Positions 28,795-37,849 of a stretch of 49,036 nt of DNA are shown piece by piece; position 1 is the stretch's first letter, and each line of letters opens with the position of its first letter. Below the pieces are notes generated by a model that was given only the letters and a program-made list of their open reading frames with translations, was not told the origin of the DNA and made no database searches. The translations under genes and the position numbers were made by a program. Origin of the DNA: Streptococcus sp. M334 (GTDB lineage: Bacteria; Bacillota; Bacilli; Lactobacillales; Streptococcaceae); assembly GCF_000187745.1 (NCBI RefSeq), contig NZ_GL732487.1:1-49036 (forward strand), written 5' to 3'.

Positions 28795-30117
28795 TTATTT
28801 GTCAAAATACTTTTTAGTTTCAGCAATAACGACTGGCGACAAGACTAAGAGGGCAATCAAGTTTGGCAGAGCCATCAAAGCGTTAACAATATCAGCAATA
28901 ATCCAGACCATATCCAACTCGATAAATCCTCCCAGCAAGACCATGAGCACAAAAATCACACGGTAGAGCCAGATAAAACGAACACCAAAGAGGAACTCGA
29001 AACAGCGTTCTCCATAGTAGTTCCAACCTAGAATCGTTGTAAAGGCAAAAAGTACAAGGAAGATGGTTAAGAGGGCAGGCCCAAAATGTGAAAAGACTGT
29101 TGAAAAGGCTGACTGAGTCAAGGCAACTCCATTCAAGTCACTATTCCATACTCCAGTCACTAAGATGGTCAAACCAGTCAGAGTACAAATGATGAGGGTA
29201 TCAATAAAGGTTCCTGTCATGGAAATCAAGCCTTGCTCTACTGGTTCATTTGTCTTAGCCGCAGCTGCTGCAATGGGAGCTGAACCCAGACCAGATTCGT
29301 TTGAGAAAACACCACGCGCCACACCATTTTGGATAGCCATCCGAATGCTAGCACCAGCAAATCCACCTACCGCAGCAACAGGACTAAAGGCTGATGTCAA
29401 GATTAAAGCGACTGTAGCAGGAAGTTTTCCAATATTGAAGAAAATAACTGTAAGCGTTCCCAAAATATAGATGATAGCCATAAAAGGAACAACAGTAGTT
29501 GAAACCTTTGAAATGGACTTGAGTCCACCAAAGACTGCAATCGCTACAAATACTGACAACACAAGAGCTGTGATGGCTGGCGAAATAGTCGTCGTATTTT
29601 GGATAGATTCTGTAATCGAGTTGACTTGGGTGAAGGTTCCGATTCCCAACAAAGCTACTAAGACACCTGCGATAGCAAAAAAGATGGCAAGTGGTCTCCA
29701 CTTTTCTCCCATCCCTAGAAGGATATAGTGCATGGGACCTCCTGCAACAGCACCGTTATCGTCTTTAGTCCTGTATTTAATAGCTAATAAACCTTCTGCA
29801 TACTTGGTAGCCATCCCAAAGAAAGCCGCCATCCACATCCAAAAGAGGGCTCCTGGTCCACCGACCTTGATAGCCGTCGCCACCCCGATAATATTTCCCG
29901 TACCAACTGTCGCTGCGAGGGCTGTACACAAGGCCGCAAAGCTGGATACATCGCCATGCCCCTTGTCCTTAGTAAAAATAAGCTGGAAAGCCTTGGGCAG
30001 ACGCAAAACCTGCAAAAGTCCTAGACGAGCAGTTAGGTAAATTCCTGTTCCGACCAATAAAATCAAAAGGGGTGGGCCCCAAGCAAAAGCATCGATTGAT
30101 TTAAGCAATTCTAACAT
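28795..30117 (-). CDS. Sodium:alanine/glycine symporter, AGCS family
   Basis: A 440-residue secondary transporter with about eleven hydrophobic segments that imports small neutral amino acids with sodium. Conserved AGCS segments are TVGTGNIIGVATAIKVGGPGALFWMW, GGPMHYILLG and SNESGLGSAPIAAAAAKT. The transcript starts near 30366 and its leader of about 250 bases carries a glycine riboswitch and a terminator. This marks glycine as the likely physiological substrate or signal. RBS is GGAGAAGG. Confidence 0.93.
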   Translation of the reverse strand: MLELLKSIDAFAWGPPLLILLVGTGIYLTARLGLLQVLRLPKAFQLIFTKDKGHGDVSSFAALCTALAATVGTGNIIGVATAIKVGGPGALFWMWMAAFFGMATKYAEGLLAIKYRTKDDNGAVAGGPMHYILLGMGEKWRPLAIFFAIAGVLVALLGIGTFTQVNSITESIQNTTTISPAITALVLSVFVAIAVFGGLKSISKVSTTVVPFMAIIYILGTLTVIFFNIGKLPATVALILTSAFSPVAAVGGFAGASIRMAIQNGVARGVFSNESGLGSAPIAAAAAKTNEPVEQGLISMTGTFIDTLIICTLTGLTILVTGVWNSDLNGVALTQSAFSTVFSHFGPALLTIFLVLFAFTTILGWNYYGERCFEFLFGVRFIWLYRVIFVLMVLLGGFIELDMVWIIADIVNALMALPNLIALLVLSPVVIAETKKYFDK

Positions 30118-30142
30118 TTCCTTCTCCTATCTTTTCAACCCC

Positions 30143-30176
30143 AAAAGAAAGAGCACATGCAAGATACATGTACTCT
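30143..30176 (-). terminator. Riboswitch-associated terminator before the symporter gene
   Basis: On minus, AGAGTACATG and CATGTGCTCT form a 10-bp stem (one G-U pair) followed by TTCTTTT. It lies between the glycine aptamer and the start codon, so it is the probable expression platform. Confidence 0.75.
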
Positions 30177-30213
30177 GGAATGCTTAGATAAATGCTAAAA
30201 AGCGGTCTATCCT

Positions 30214-30292
30214 AGCTCTGTCCTTTTACCTGAGAGTTTGAGCAGTTGCCTGCCTTGCCCCTTCGGTGCCTTTACGGTCTCTCCAGAGTTCC
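30214..30292 (-). promoter_or_regulatory. Glycine riboswitch (single aptamer)
   Basis: On the minus strand this segment carries the conserved glycine aptamer core: CTCTGGAGAGACC, CACCGAAGGGGCAAGG, CTCAGGTAAAAGGACAGAG, in that order. Only one complete aptamer is present. The segment upstream on the transcript (ACACCGAATGAAG, near 30340-30355) is reminiscent of, but not, a second core. In S. pyogenes a single-aptamer glycine riboswitch in front of the same symporter family was reported to switch expression off with glycine; the terminator placement here is compatible with that. Confidence 0.93.
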
Positions 30293-30372
30293 GTCCATTT
30301 ACAGTCATGGAAAATCAAACGATTCGCCACTTCTATTAAACTTCATTCGGTGTTGGTATTTAATTGATTCTT

Positions 30373-30401
30373 ATTTTACAAAAAATGTTGGCTTTTGTCA
30401 A
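30373..30401 (-). promoter_or_regulatory. Promoter of the riboswitch-symporter transcript
   Basis: On minus, TTGACA (30401-30396), a 17-base spacer and TAAAAT (30378-30373), close to consensus. The remaining 30402-30527 stretch up to the glycosyltransferase gene shows no terminator or gene. Confidence 0.8.
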
Positions 30402-30527
30402 TGTGTTTATTAGTAAAACTTAATTCAACAGTTTTTACTGTATAAATTACCTCGCTATCTCGAAAATAGAGCTATAATTTCAATAGAAATCATGACTTTT
30501 TGATAAATTTTAAAATACTATCTAAAC

Positions 30528-31764
30528 TCATTTACCACTCAGTTCTACTCCTAAAAATTTTCGAATTGCTTCTACCATTTTCTCTGGTTCAGTTGACGAA
30601 AAAATACGACTTCTTCCACTCGAGTCATGACTTGTATTATCAAACGCAAAAATTGGTTTATTTTTATCACTAATTTCTTCTACAATAGTTCCTACAACTC
30701 CTCCATGATTGATATCTAGATAGAAATCCATCTTATCCAAGGTTTCATTCTTGTTAAAAGGACTAAAGTTTGGATAAATTGAAAGATTCAAAAATCGTTG
30801 CATATCAACTACACTATCAGCAAAATTTGTTGGCGCTAATATTGTAAAATGAACTTCCGGTAATTCAGATAGTAGGTATTCTATTGATTCTAGGCTAGCA
30901 CTATTTGTAAAAATACAAGTATGATAGAGAGGAGCTCTCACTAGATCTCTAAAAGAACGTCTGATGATATCTGTTCCTAATAGTACATCATTCCAATTCA
31001 ATCCATAATAAAACCACCACAATTTACGAAAACGAGTCAAAGTTAAATGAGTCCATGGTTTAAATTCTGAAGTATAGTGAATAATCTTTGGTTCACAATT
31101 TCCGTAGTAATCAGACTGATACCATTCCCTATTCCCACTCAAATGTAGAAATTGATCCCAAACCAACCATAAAATTGTACTCTTTATCCAAATGTAGCCA
31201 CTGATCACCAAAATACATATTGAGAACACCTTGATCACCATAAACATGCTCATGGTGTTGAACAGTTAACTCTAGTAAACTTTTTGTCGAATGATTTTCC
31301 CGCCATTTCCTCGCATCAATCAATAACATACCTGCATTAAAGGTTGTCAACCAACCACTCTGATCAAAATCCTGAACAGCTGCAATGTCATAGCCTTGTA
31401 AGTCTAAGGAGAACAATTCATCCAATCTTGCATTTACGATCATATCTGAGTCTAAGTAGAGAACTCTGTCTTCTTGTACTTCATCTGCTATGAAATATCT
31501 AAAGAACGTAGCATAGGAAAGGATTGCATTTGGCAAGTGAAAATCGCGAAGATTATGAGCCGTTTTTTTAACGTTGACAATCTCAGAACCAATAACCTTC
31601 AGACGATTTCTCATCAACAAAAACCATTCACTAGGCAAATCGTCATTAAATACATAAAATTTCACTTCATGATTATGAACCGATACTGACTTTATCACAG
31701 TTTCTACCTTATCCATATAACGAATATCAGCTCCAAGAGCAATCACTTTTTGATACAATTTCAT
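30528..31764 (-). pseudogene. GT8 glycosyltransferase with extra C-terminal module, interrupted by a +1 frameshift
   Basis: The frame from ATG 31764 gives a GT8 domain with the metal-binding DSD at residues 105-107 (VLYLDSDMIV) and a donor-site GDQGVLN, but stops at 31129 after 211 residues. The rest continues in the neighbouring frame down to 30528 with REWYQSDYYGN, IIHYTSEFKPW (the C-terminal GT8 motif) and a C-terminal module of about 120 residues. Removing one C from CCC at 31157-31159 joins them as MVGLDQFLHLSGNREW. The restored reading is exactly 412 codons (411 residues). The enzyme would transfer a sugar to a surface glycan or glycoprotein. Either a recent mutation or a sequence error. 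Overlaps the upstream acyltransferase gene by 4 bases. Confidence 0.85.
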
Positions 31765-32645
31765 TCCTTCTCCCCACTATCAACTTTTTCTAGTTGGTGA
31801 CGAATGGCCATCACCATATTCTCTTTGTCCTCTATACTAAACACTTGAATTCCTTCATCAGTTCGATGAGCTACTGTGTCAAATGCAAATATCGGTTTTC
31901 CTATTGCCAAAGCGCGCCCAATAATATCATCAACCTCATTCCAGTGGTTTATATCCAGATAGACATCAGCCAACTCTAAAATGCGATCTGAAATCTCTCT
32001 CGATTGGCAATATTCATATAGTTGAAAATTACTAAATCTGGAAAAACTTCTTAAAAAATCTGAAACATTCGTTGGCGCCGCAACATGAAAATCAACTTCA
32101 GGTAAACTAGCCAGCAAATACTCCAAGCCTTCCAACTGATCCGAGTAAGTATAAACAAAGGCATGGAATTTGGCAATATTCTTAGGTTTAATCGTTAATG
32201 TTTCACTATGGGTGACGATTGAATTACTAGGAATATCCTGATGGATGAGACAGTTAGCACCTATGATGACATTGTCACCTATAGTAACTCCTCTAAGAAT
32301 AACGGTATTAGCACCAATCCAACAATCCCGCCCAATATGAATAGGAGCGCCGCTCATTGCAGTTTTAAACACATGATAGTTATTGAATTGATGATTCGAA
32401 TCAAAAATTCGTACTCCATCCCCAAACATTGTATCATGACCAATGGTGATTTCCTCAGTACAGCGGATTGAACAATGGTCATTAAAAAAGACCCTATTTC
32501 CTACTTTCAAGTTCGCACCACTTGAAACTTCAATACTTGCAAACGAACGAATTGTAATATCTGCTCCCAAATCAAGATGAGCATCTGGAGACACTTCAAC
32601 ATGATGATAATCTCCAACTAACTGTACTATATTTTTCAAATTCAT
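31761..32645 (-). CDS. Hexapeptide-repeat acyltransferase fused to a glycan-module C-terminus
   Basis: A 294-residue two-part protein. Residues about 10-150 are a left-handed beta-helix acetyltransferase with hexapeptide repeats (IHIGRDCWIGANTVILRGVT, IGDNVIIGANCLI) and DSNHQFNN carrying the likely catalytic His. Residues about 165-290 form a separate module with LEGLEYLLASLPEVDF, APTN, DVYLDINH and KPIFAFD, homologous to the C-terminus of the next gene's product. The start at ATG 32645 was preferred to the GTG at 32672; its ribosome binding site is weak. Presumably O-acetylates a sugar in the pathway of its GT8 neighbour, but acceptor unknown. Overlaps the GT8 gene by 4 bases; mutS2 ends 24 bases upstream of the GTG. 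Confidence 0.8.
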   Translation of the reverse strand: MNLKNIVQLVGDYHHVEVSPDAHLDLGADITIRSFASIEVSSGANLKVGNRVFFNDHCSIRCTEEITIGHDTMFGDGVRIFDSNHQFNNYHVFKTAMSGAPIHIGRDCWIGANTVILRGVTIGDNVIIGANCLIHQDIPSNSIVTHSETLTIKPKNIAKFHAFVYTYSDQLEGLEYLLASLPEVDFHVAAPTNVSDFLRSFSRFSNFQLYEYCQSREISDRILELADVYLDINHWNEVDDIIGRALAIGKPIFAFDTVAHRTDEGIQVFSIEDKENMVMAIRHQLEKVDSGEKE

Positions 32646-32695
32646 CCTATATTTCTCGATTCTTTTATACACTAAAATTTGTAAAAATGATACTT

Positions 32696-35032
32696 CTAGC
32701 CTTTAAAGGTCACAATAGTTGCACCACTGCCTCCAGCATTTTGTGGGGCATAGCCGAAACTCTTGACATGTTTGTTTCTTTGTAGGTATTTGGTAACTCC
32801 TTCACGGATGACACCTGTTCCGATACCATGGATGATATCAACTTGAGCCATATTGTTAAGCAGGGCTTGGTCGATAAAGGCATCTAACTCATTCATGGCT
32901 TCTTCATAACGTTTGCCTCGAAGGTCCAGTCTTGCTTGCGGTCCTCGCCCAGAAGTTCGTTTCACAACATTGACTTGTTTCTTCTTAACTTGCTTTTCTT
33001 GCTGAGCTTGAACAAGGTCAAATTCTTTCTCTTCCAAGGTCATCTTAATCAAGCCGACTTGGGCTTCCCAGCGGCCATCCTTGAGTTGACTAGTCAAGGT
33101 ACCACGCTGTCCATAACTGAGCACCACGATATCATCTCCCACCTTTGGAGCTCGTTTTTTCTTGGCCTTTTGAAGGACCTTGTTTTTGGACAAATCTACT
33201 TTTTCAGGAGCCAATTTTTTCAGCTTGGCCTTGGCTTCTATGATTTCGTGGGGTTTAAGTTGAGATTTGCTGTGGAGATTTTTGAGAATCTGGTCACTCT
33301 CACTTAGGGCCATGTCCACAATCTCAGCAGCTTGTTCACGTGCCTTGTTAAGCTCGGTTTCCTTTTCACGATTGAGCTCGTTATAAAGTTTTTTAAGAGC
33401 ACGGTTCATCTTGAGATTTTCTTGCTCCACCTCACGGATATTGTCCAAGCGTTTGCGACTTTCTAGCGTCTGCTCTTCCAGTTGCTCAATGATACGATTG
33501 ACATCATTATCTTGATCGACCTGCTGACTGGCATCCCCTACAATAACTTCAGATAGGCCTAGACGTTTGGCAATTTCAAAGGCATTGCTTCGGCCAGGAA
33601 CACCCTGCATAAAGCGATAGGTTGGGCGAAGAGTTGCAGTATCAAACTCCATACTGGCATTTTGCACAAAGGCTGTCTCAATACCGTAGGCCTTGAGTTC
33701 TGGATAGTGAGTTGTAGCCATGGTCTTGACTTGACGCAGGCGAAGGTCCTCCAGAATAGCCATGGCAAGGGCGGCTCCCTCTTGGGGATCTGTACCAGCC
33801 CCCAACTCATCCAAAAGTAAGAGTGAATGTTGGTTAACCTTGCCAAGAATATCCACGATATTGGTCATGTGACTAGAGAAGGTAGACAAGCTCTGCTCAA
33901 TAGACTGCTCATCTCCAATATCGGCAAAAATTTCTTCAAAAATACCAACACGACTTCCCCTGTCTGCTAAAATCGGCAAACCAGACTGGGCCATAACCTG
34001 TGTCAAGCCCAGAGTTTTAAGCATGATAGTCTTCCCACCTGTATTGGGACCTGTAATGACAATAGCTGTTAAATCTTTGCCAAAATGGACATCATTTGCG
34101 ACAGCATTTTTGACCAAAGGATGGCAGACATGGAGTAGTTGAATCTCTTGATTTTCTGACAGCTGAGGCACAACTGCTTGCCTTTCTTGGATAAAGCGGA
34201 CCTTGGCACGAATCAAGTCTAGATGGCCGATAATCCAAGCGTCATTAGCAATCTCAGCCGCATGAGGGCGGACACGCTCCGAGATTTCTTGGAGAATGCG
34301 AAGCATTTCATAGCGCTCATCTGCTCGCAAACTGGCAATTTCTTCGCTCAGTTTGACCACCTCACGGGGTTCGATATAGACGGTATTTCCACTAGCAGAA
34401 ATATCATGAACGACACCTGCAATCTTATTGCGGTAGGTGTTTTTGACAGGTAAAACCTGACGGCCATTTCTGCTGGCAACGATTCCTTCCGTCAACATCT
34501 GCGCTTTTTGCTTGAGCAGGTCTTGTAAAACATCGCGTACCTGACTCTCGCTATCATGGATTTTTCGACGGATGCGCGCCAATTCTTCACTGGCAAAATT
34601 TTCAATGAAACCTGCATCATTAAAGGCTTGGAGATTTCCTTGTAATTGCGGAAAATCATGTAATTTCTCAAACCAGAGGGCTAAGTCTTCCAAGCTGACA
34701 TTTTCCAGATTGGCATAAAAACTTTGAAGCTCTCGGCTAGACAGAAGCACGCGCTTTAAGAGCAGGAACTCCTCGATATTGAGGTCTGCACCCATCTCCA
34801 AACGCTTGCAGACTCCTGCGATTTCCTTGGTTGAGAGAATAGTGAAATGCGGTTGCTCGACGAAAAGAGCCTGCATTTCCTTCATCTCAGCAAAAGCCTG
34901 TTTGATTTTATCTGCTTTGGCAGTCGGAGCCAGCTGTCTCAATTGCTCCAAGCCCTGCTCGGTCAACAAATGGGGTTCAAACAAGGCCTTGACCTTATTG
35001 AACTCTAATGTTTCTAATATTTTCTTATTCAT
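32696..35032 (-). CDS. mutS2: MutS2 family ATPase/endonuclease
   Basis: A 778-residue MutS2. It lacks the mismatch-recognition domain of MutS. It has the core and clamp helices, the P-loop TGPNTGGKT near residue 330, Walker [13 protein letters not shown], a long coiled coil (about 500-620) and a C-terminal Smr nuclease domain with LDLRG and HGIGTG. Family roles are restraint of recombination and, in B. subtilis, splitting of collided ribosomes. Follows cvpA on the same strand with a hairpin in the gap. Confidence 0.95.
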   Translation of the reverse strand: MNKKILETLEFNKVKALFEPHLLTEQGLEQLRQLAPTAKADKIKQAFAEMKEMQALFVEQPHFTILSTKEIAGVCKRLEMGADLNIEEFLLLKRVLLSSRELQSFYANLENVSLEDLALWFEKLHDFPQLQGNLQAFNDAGFIENFASEELARIRRKIHDSESQVRDVLQDLLKQKAQMLTEGIVASRNGRQVLPVKNTYRNKIAGVVHDISASGNTVYIEPREVVKLSEEIASLRADERYEMLRILQEISERVRPHAAEIANDAWIIGHLDLIRAKVRFIQERQAVVPQLSENQEIQLLHVCHPLVKNAVANDVHFGKDLTAIVITGPNTGGKTIMLKTLGLTQVMAQSGLPILADRGSRVGIFEEIFADIGDEQSIEQSLSTFSSHMTNIVDILGKVNQHSLLLLDELGAGTDPQEGAALAMAILEDLRLRQVKTMATTHYPELKAYGIETAFVQNASMEFDTATLRPTYRFMQGVPGRSNAFEIAKRLGLSEVIVGDASQQVDQDNDVNRIIEQLEEQTLESRKRLDNIREVEQENLKMNRALKKLYNELNREKETELNKAREQAAEIVDMALSESDQILKNLHSKSQLKPHEIIEAKAKLKKLAPEKVDLSKNKVLQKAKKKRAPKVGDDIVVLSYGQRGTLTSQLKDGRWEAQVGLIKMTLEEKEFDLVQAQQEKQVKKKQVNVVKRTSGRGPQARLDLRGKRYEEAMNELDAFIDQALLNNMAQVDIIHGIGTGVIREGVTKYLQRNKHVKSFGYAPQNAGGSGATIVTFKG

Positions 35033-35108
35033 CTTTATTTCCTTGTCTTTGAATGTCTAGGTGTAGTAACTTTTTACATTCTGATAGGTTCGAGTCAAAT
35101 CTGTAAAC

Positions 35109-35135
35109 AAAGGGCTAGGAAAATTCCTGCCCTTT
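35109..35135. terminator. Hairpin between cvpA and mutS2, possible attenuator
   Basis: AAAGGGC (35109-35115) and GCCCTTT (35129-35135) with inner AGGAA/TTCCT pairing form a stable stem. On plus it is followed by TTTTT; on minus, the direction of cvpA to mutS2, only by a loose TTTGTTTAC. It may reduce read-through into mutS2. Confidence 0.45.
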
Positions 35136-35684
35136 TTATCCGATTAAATTTGTCACCCAGATTTGTTTGAGCCAACTGGTTGTTACTGGTATGCTCTGGA
35201 TGATATGTTTTGCGACGATGCTCTTTTCAAGAGGATTTTGTATAGCTGCCATGGGAATGGTCGCCAAGATTGTCAAAGCCATCTGCAAGACAAATAAGGT
35301 CACCAACATGGACAAGATACCTGCTGAAACTTGGAAGAACTTGCCACCCAATTTTTTACTAGGAATCAAGTGTAAGAGGAGACCAAGCAAACGACCGATG
35401 CTATAGACTATCCCAAATACAAGCAAGTAGCTGATTCCTGCGTAAAAGACCTTATCCAACTGAAAGAGTTGATCCGATGGGAAAAAGAAAGTCCCCTGAC
35501 CTTCCTGCGGATTTGCATAAGGGAGCAATAAATGGAACTGTTCCCCAAGTCCCTTATAAAACTGGCCAGCCACAAAAGCAGATGCCATGGCTGAAATCAG
35601 GTAATAAACCTGTAAGAGCAGGCCTCTCCGATAGCCGATATAAAATCCCCAAGCCAAGACCAATAGAAGAAGGAGTGAAATCAT
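35136..35684 (-). CDS. CvpA family membrane protein
   Basis: A 182-residue protein with four hydrophobic segments (about residues 1-35, 70-105, 115-145 and a weaker C-terminal one), of the CvpA/colicin V production family. Function in Gram-positives unknown. The start overlaps the stop of the zapA-like gene by 4 bases; ribosome binding site AAGGAG-like (GATTCCTTATG region on minus). Same neighbourhood (zapA-cvpA-mutS2) is widely conserved in Firmicutes. Confidence 0.88.
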   Translation of the reverse strand: MISLLLLLVLAWGFYIGYRRGLLLQVYYLISAMASAFVAGQFYKGLGEQFHLLLPYANPQEGQGTFFFPSDQLFQLDKVFYAGISYLLVFGIVYSIGRLLGLLLHLIPSKKLGGKFFQVSAGILSMLVTLFVLQMALTILATIPMAAIQNPLEKSIVAKHIIQSIPVTTSWLKQIWVTNLIG

Positions 35685-35983
35685 AAGGAATCCTCAATCT
35701 TGCTCTGTTCTTGCTTGCAAGTCACAAGTTTGTGACGGAGTTCTTCTAGCTCTTGCTCCTTATCATCAAATTCAATCTCACGACTGAGTTGAGTTGACAA
35801 ACAGTTGACTGCCAACAAAAGAGCGATTGTTTCATCGTCTGAACTAGGCATTTGTTCTTTAATTGCTTGGTATTTTTCTGTCGCAACCTTGGCAATTTCC
35901 TCCATAAAGAGATTATCATGCTCGCTTGTCAAGGTTAATGATTTTTTCCCGAATGTAAATTTGAATCGATTTAGATTTGCCAT
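35681..35983 (-). CDS. zapA: ZapA-like cell division protein
   Basis: A 100-residue protein with a short N-terminal beta region (NRFKFTFGKKSLTLTSEHDN) and long C-terminal helices, as in ZapA, the FtsZ-bundling factor. The start is the ATG at 35983, eight bases after GAGG. A longer frame from GTG at 35992 begins within that ribosome binding site and is rejected. First gene of a three-gene unit with cvpA and mutS2. Confidence 0.8.
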   Translation of the reverse strand: MANLNRFKFTFGKKSLTLTSEHDNLFMEEIAKVATEKYQAIKEQMPSSDDETIALLLAVNCLSTQLSREIEFDDKEQELEELRHKLVTCKQEQSKIEDSL

Positions 35984-36000
35984 AAAATTCACCTCACGAT

Positions 36001-36029
36001 ATTATACCAAAATTCGCTAACTTTGTCAG
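36001..36029 (-). promoter_or_regulatory. Promoter of zapA-cvpA-mutS2
   Basis: On minus, CTGACA (36029-36024), 17 bases, TATAAT (36006-36001), 17 bases before the ATG at 35983, so the leader is only about 10 bases and holds just the GAGG site. It is back to back with the rnhC promoter. Confidence 0.8.
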
Positions 36030-36032
36030 TTT

Positions 36033-36062
36033 TTACAAATTTGTCTGCTTTTATGGTACAAT
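36033..36062 (+). promoter_or_regulatory. rnhC promoter, only 7 bases before the start codon
   Basis: TTACAA (36033-36038), an 18-base spacer and extended -10 TATGG-TACAAT (hexamer 36057-36062). The ATG begins at 36070, where transcription itself should begin. Confidence 0.6.
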
Positions 36063-36069
36063 AGAAACT

Positions 36070-36951
36070 ATGGCAAGTATAACACTCACACCAAGTGAAA
36101 AGGAGATTCAGGCTTTTCTTGAACACTATCAAACCAGTCTGGCTCCCAGTAAAAATCCCTATATCCGCTACTTTTTACGACTACCTCAAGCTACCGTTTC
36201 TATCTATACTTCTGGAAAGGTCTTGCTTCAGGGGGAAGGAGCCGAGAAATACGCCAGTTTCTTTGGCTATCAAGTTGTAGAGGAAACTAGCGGACAAAAT
36301 CTTCCTTTGATTGGGACAGATGAGGTGGGAAATGGTTCCTACTTTGGTGGGCTTGCAGTTGTGGCTTCCTTTGTCACACCTGACCAGCATGACTTCTTGC
36401 GAAAACTAGGTGTGGGAGATTCTAAGACTCTGACCGACCAAAAGATTCGTCAGCTTGCCCCTATCCTCAAGGACAAAATCCAGCATCAGGAACTGCTTCT
36501 CTCACCAAGCAAGTACAACGAGGTCATCGGAGACCGCTACAACGCTGTTTCGGTTAAGGTTGCCCTCCATAATCAGGCTATCTATCTCCTCCTTCAAAAA
36601 GGCATTCAGCCTGAGAAAATTGTGATTGATGCCTTTACCAGTGCTAAAAATTATGACAAGTACTTGGCACAAGAGGCTAATCGTTTCAGCAATCCTATTA
36701 GCTTAGAAGAAAAGGCTGAGGGCAAATACTTGGCTGTCGCAGTTTCTTCTATCATTGCGCGTGATCTCTTTCTGGAAAATCTAGAAAATCTAGGACGAGA
36801 ACTGGGTTATCAACTTCCAAGTGGGGCTGGAACGGCTTCTGATAAGGTAGCTAGCCAGATTTTGCAAGCCTATGGTATGCAGGGACTCAATTTCTGCGCC
36901 AAACTGCACTTTAAAAATACTGAAAAAGCGAAAAAACGCTTAGGAAGGTAA
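36070..36951 (+). CDS. rnhC: Ribonuclease HIII
   Basis: A 293-residue type 2 RNase H (HIII) that cuts RNA in RNA-DNA hybrids. The N-terminal TBP-like substrate-binding domain is about residues 1-75. The catalytic GTDEVGNG carries Asp84 and Glu85 (the HIII-type DEVGxG), with a later DAF and SSIIAR. No Shine-Dalgarno precedes the ATG, and a promoter -10 ends 7 bases upstream, so the mRNA may be leaderless. Followed after 3 bases by lepB. Confidence 0.95.
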   Translation: MASITLTPSEKEIQAFLEHYQTSLAPSKNPYIRYFLRLPQATVSIYTSGKVLLQGEGAEKYASFFGYQVVEETSGQNLPLIGTDEVGNGSYFGGLAVVASFVTPDQHDFLRKLGVGDSKTLTDQKIRQLAPILKDKIQHQELLLSPSKYNEVIGDRYNAVSVKVALHNQAIYLLLQKGIQPEKIVIDAFTSAKNYDKYLAQEANRFSNPISLEEKAEGKYLAVAVSSIIARDLFLENLENLGRELGYQLPSGAGTASDKVASQILQAYGMQGLNFCAKLHFKNTEKAKKRLGR

Positions 36952-36954
36952 GTT

Positions 36955-37569
36955 ATGAATTCATTTAAACATTTCTTAAAAGAGTGGGGATTGTTCCTCC
37001 TGATTCTGTCATTACTAGCTTTGAGCCGTATCTTTTTTTGGAGCAATGTCCGCGTAGAAGGACATTCCATGGATCCTACCCTAGCGGATGGCGAAATCCT
37101 CTTTGTTGTCAAACACCTCCCTATTGACCGTTTTGATATCGTGGTGGCCCATGAGGAAGATGGCAATAAGGACATTGTCAAGCGCGTGATCGGAATGCCT
37201 GGCGACACCATCCGTTACGAAAACGATAAACTTTTCATCAATGACAAAGAGACGGACGAGCCTTACCTAGCTGACTATATCAAACGTTTCAAGGATGACA
37301 AACTCCAAAGCACTTACTCAGGCAAGGGCTTTGAAGGAAATAAAGGAACTTTCTTTAGAAGTATTGCTGAAAAAGCCCAAGCCTTCACAGTCGATGTCAA
37401 CTACAATACCAACTTTAGCTTTACTGTCCCAGAAGGAGAATACCTTCTCCTCGGAGACGACCGCTTGGTTTCAAGTGACAGTCGTCACGTAGGTACTTTC
37501 AAAGCAAAAGATATTACAGGAGAAGCTAAATTCCGCTTCTGGCCAATCACTCGTATCGGAACATTTTAA
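36955..37569 (+). CDS. lepB: Signal peptidase I
   Basis: A 204-residue type I signal peptidase that cleaves Sec signal peptides at the outer face of the membrane. One N-terminal membrane segment (residues 10-29). The catalytic dyad is Ser38 in VEGHSMDPT and Lys76 in DIVKRVIGMPGD; the C-terminal box GDDRLVSSDSRHVG is present. GGAAGG serves as RBS within the rnhC end. Followed by a terminator. Confidence 0.95.
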   Translation: MNSFKHFLKEWGLFLLILSLLALSRIFFWSNVRVEGHSMDPTLADGEILFVVKHLPIDRFDIVVAHEEDGNKDIVKRVIGMPGDTIRYENDKLFINDKETDEPYLADYIKRFKDDKLQSTYSGKGFEGNKGTFFRSIAEKAQAFTVDVNYNTNFSFTVPEGEYLLLGDDRLVSSDSRHVGTFKAKDITGEAKFRFWPITRIGTF

Positions 37570-37576
37570 GAGACCT

Positions 37577-37612
37577 AAGAGGCCGAGAATCAAGAATCTC
37601 AGCCTCTTCTTC
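37577..37612 (+). terminator. Terminator after lepB
   Basis: AAGAGGCCGAGA (37577-37588) pairs with TCTCAGCCTCTT (37597-37608) with one mismatch; CTTCT follows. Confidence 0.7.
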
Positions 37613-37667
37613 TATCGTGAGAATATGATTATTCACTATCCAGTTTGATTAAGATAGAAACAAAGTT

Positions 37668-37819
37668 ATACTCAATGAAAATCAAAGAGCAAACTAGGAA
37701 GCTAGCCGCAGGTTGCTCAAAGCACTGCTTTGAGGTTGTAGATGAAACTGACGAAGTCAGTAACCATATCTACGGCAAGGCGAAGCTGACGTGGTTTGAA
37801 GAGATTTTCGAAGAGTATT
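37668..37819 (-). repeat. BOX element (boxA-boxB-boxC), between lepB and recD2
   Basis: The segment opens ATACTCAATGAAAATCAAAG and ends with GATTTTCGAAGAGTATTA, the classical pneumococcal BOX ends. It contains CTACGGCAAGGCGAAGCTGA, which matches boxA apart from one base relative to the usual form. A single boxB copy (TTTGAGGTTGTAGATGAAAC onward) is in the middle. Read on minus it runs boxA-boxB-boxC. Confidence 0.92.
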
Positions 37820-37849
37820 AACTCTCACCTATTTATGCAAAGGAATCTT

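Noticed and set aside
30528..31253. Independent 241-codon gene after the GT8 gene
   Set aside because: Its first part is out-of-frame GT8 sequence and its C-terminal part continues the GT8 enzyme after a one-base shift; no start with a ribosome binding site.
37796..37849. N-terminal extension of recD2
   Set aside because: It lies in the BOX element and is not preceded by a ribosome binding site.
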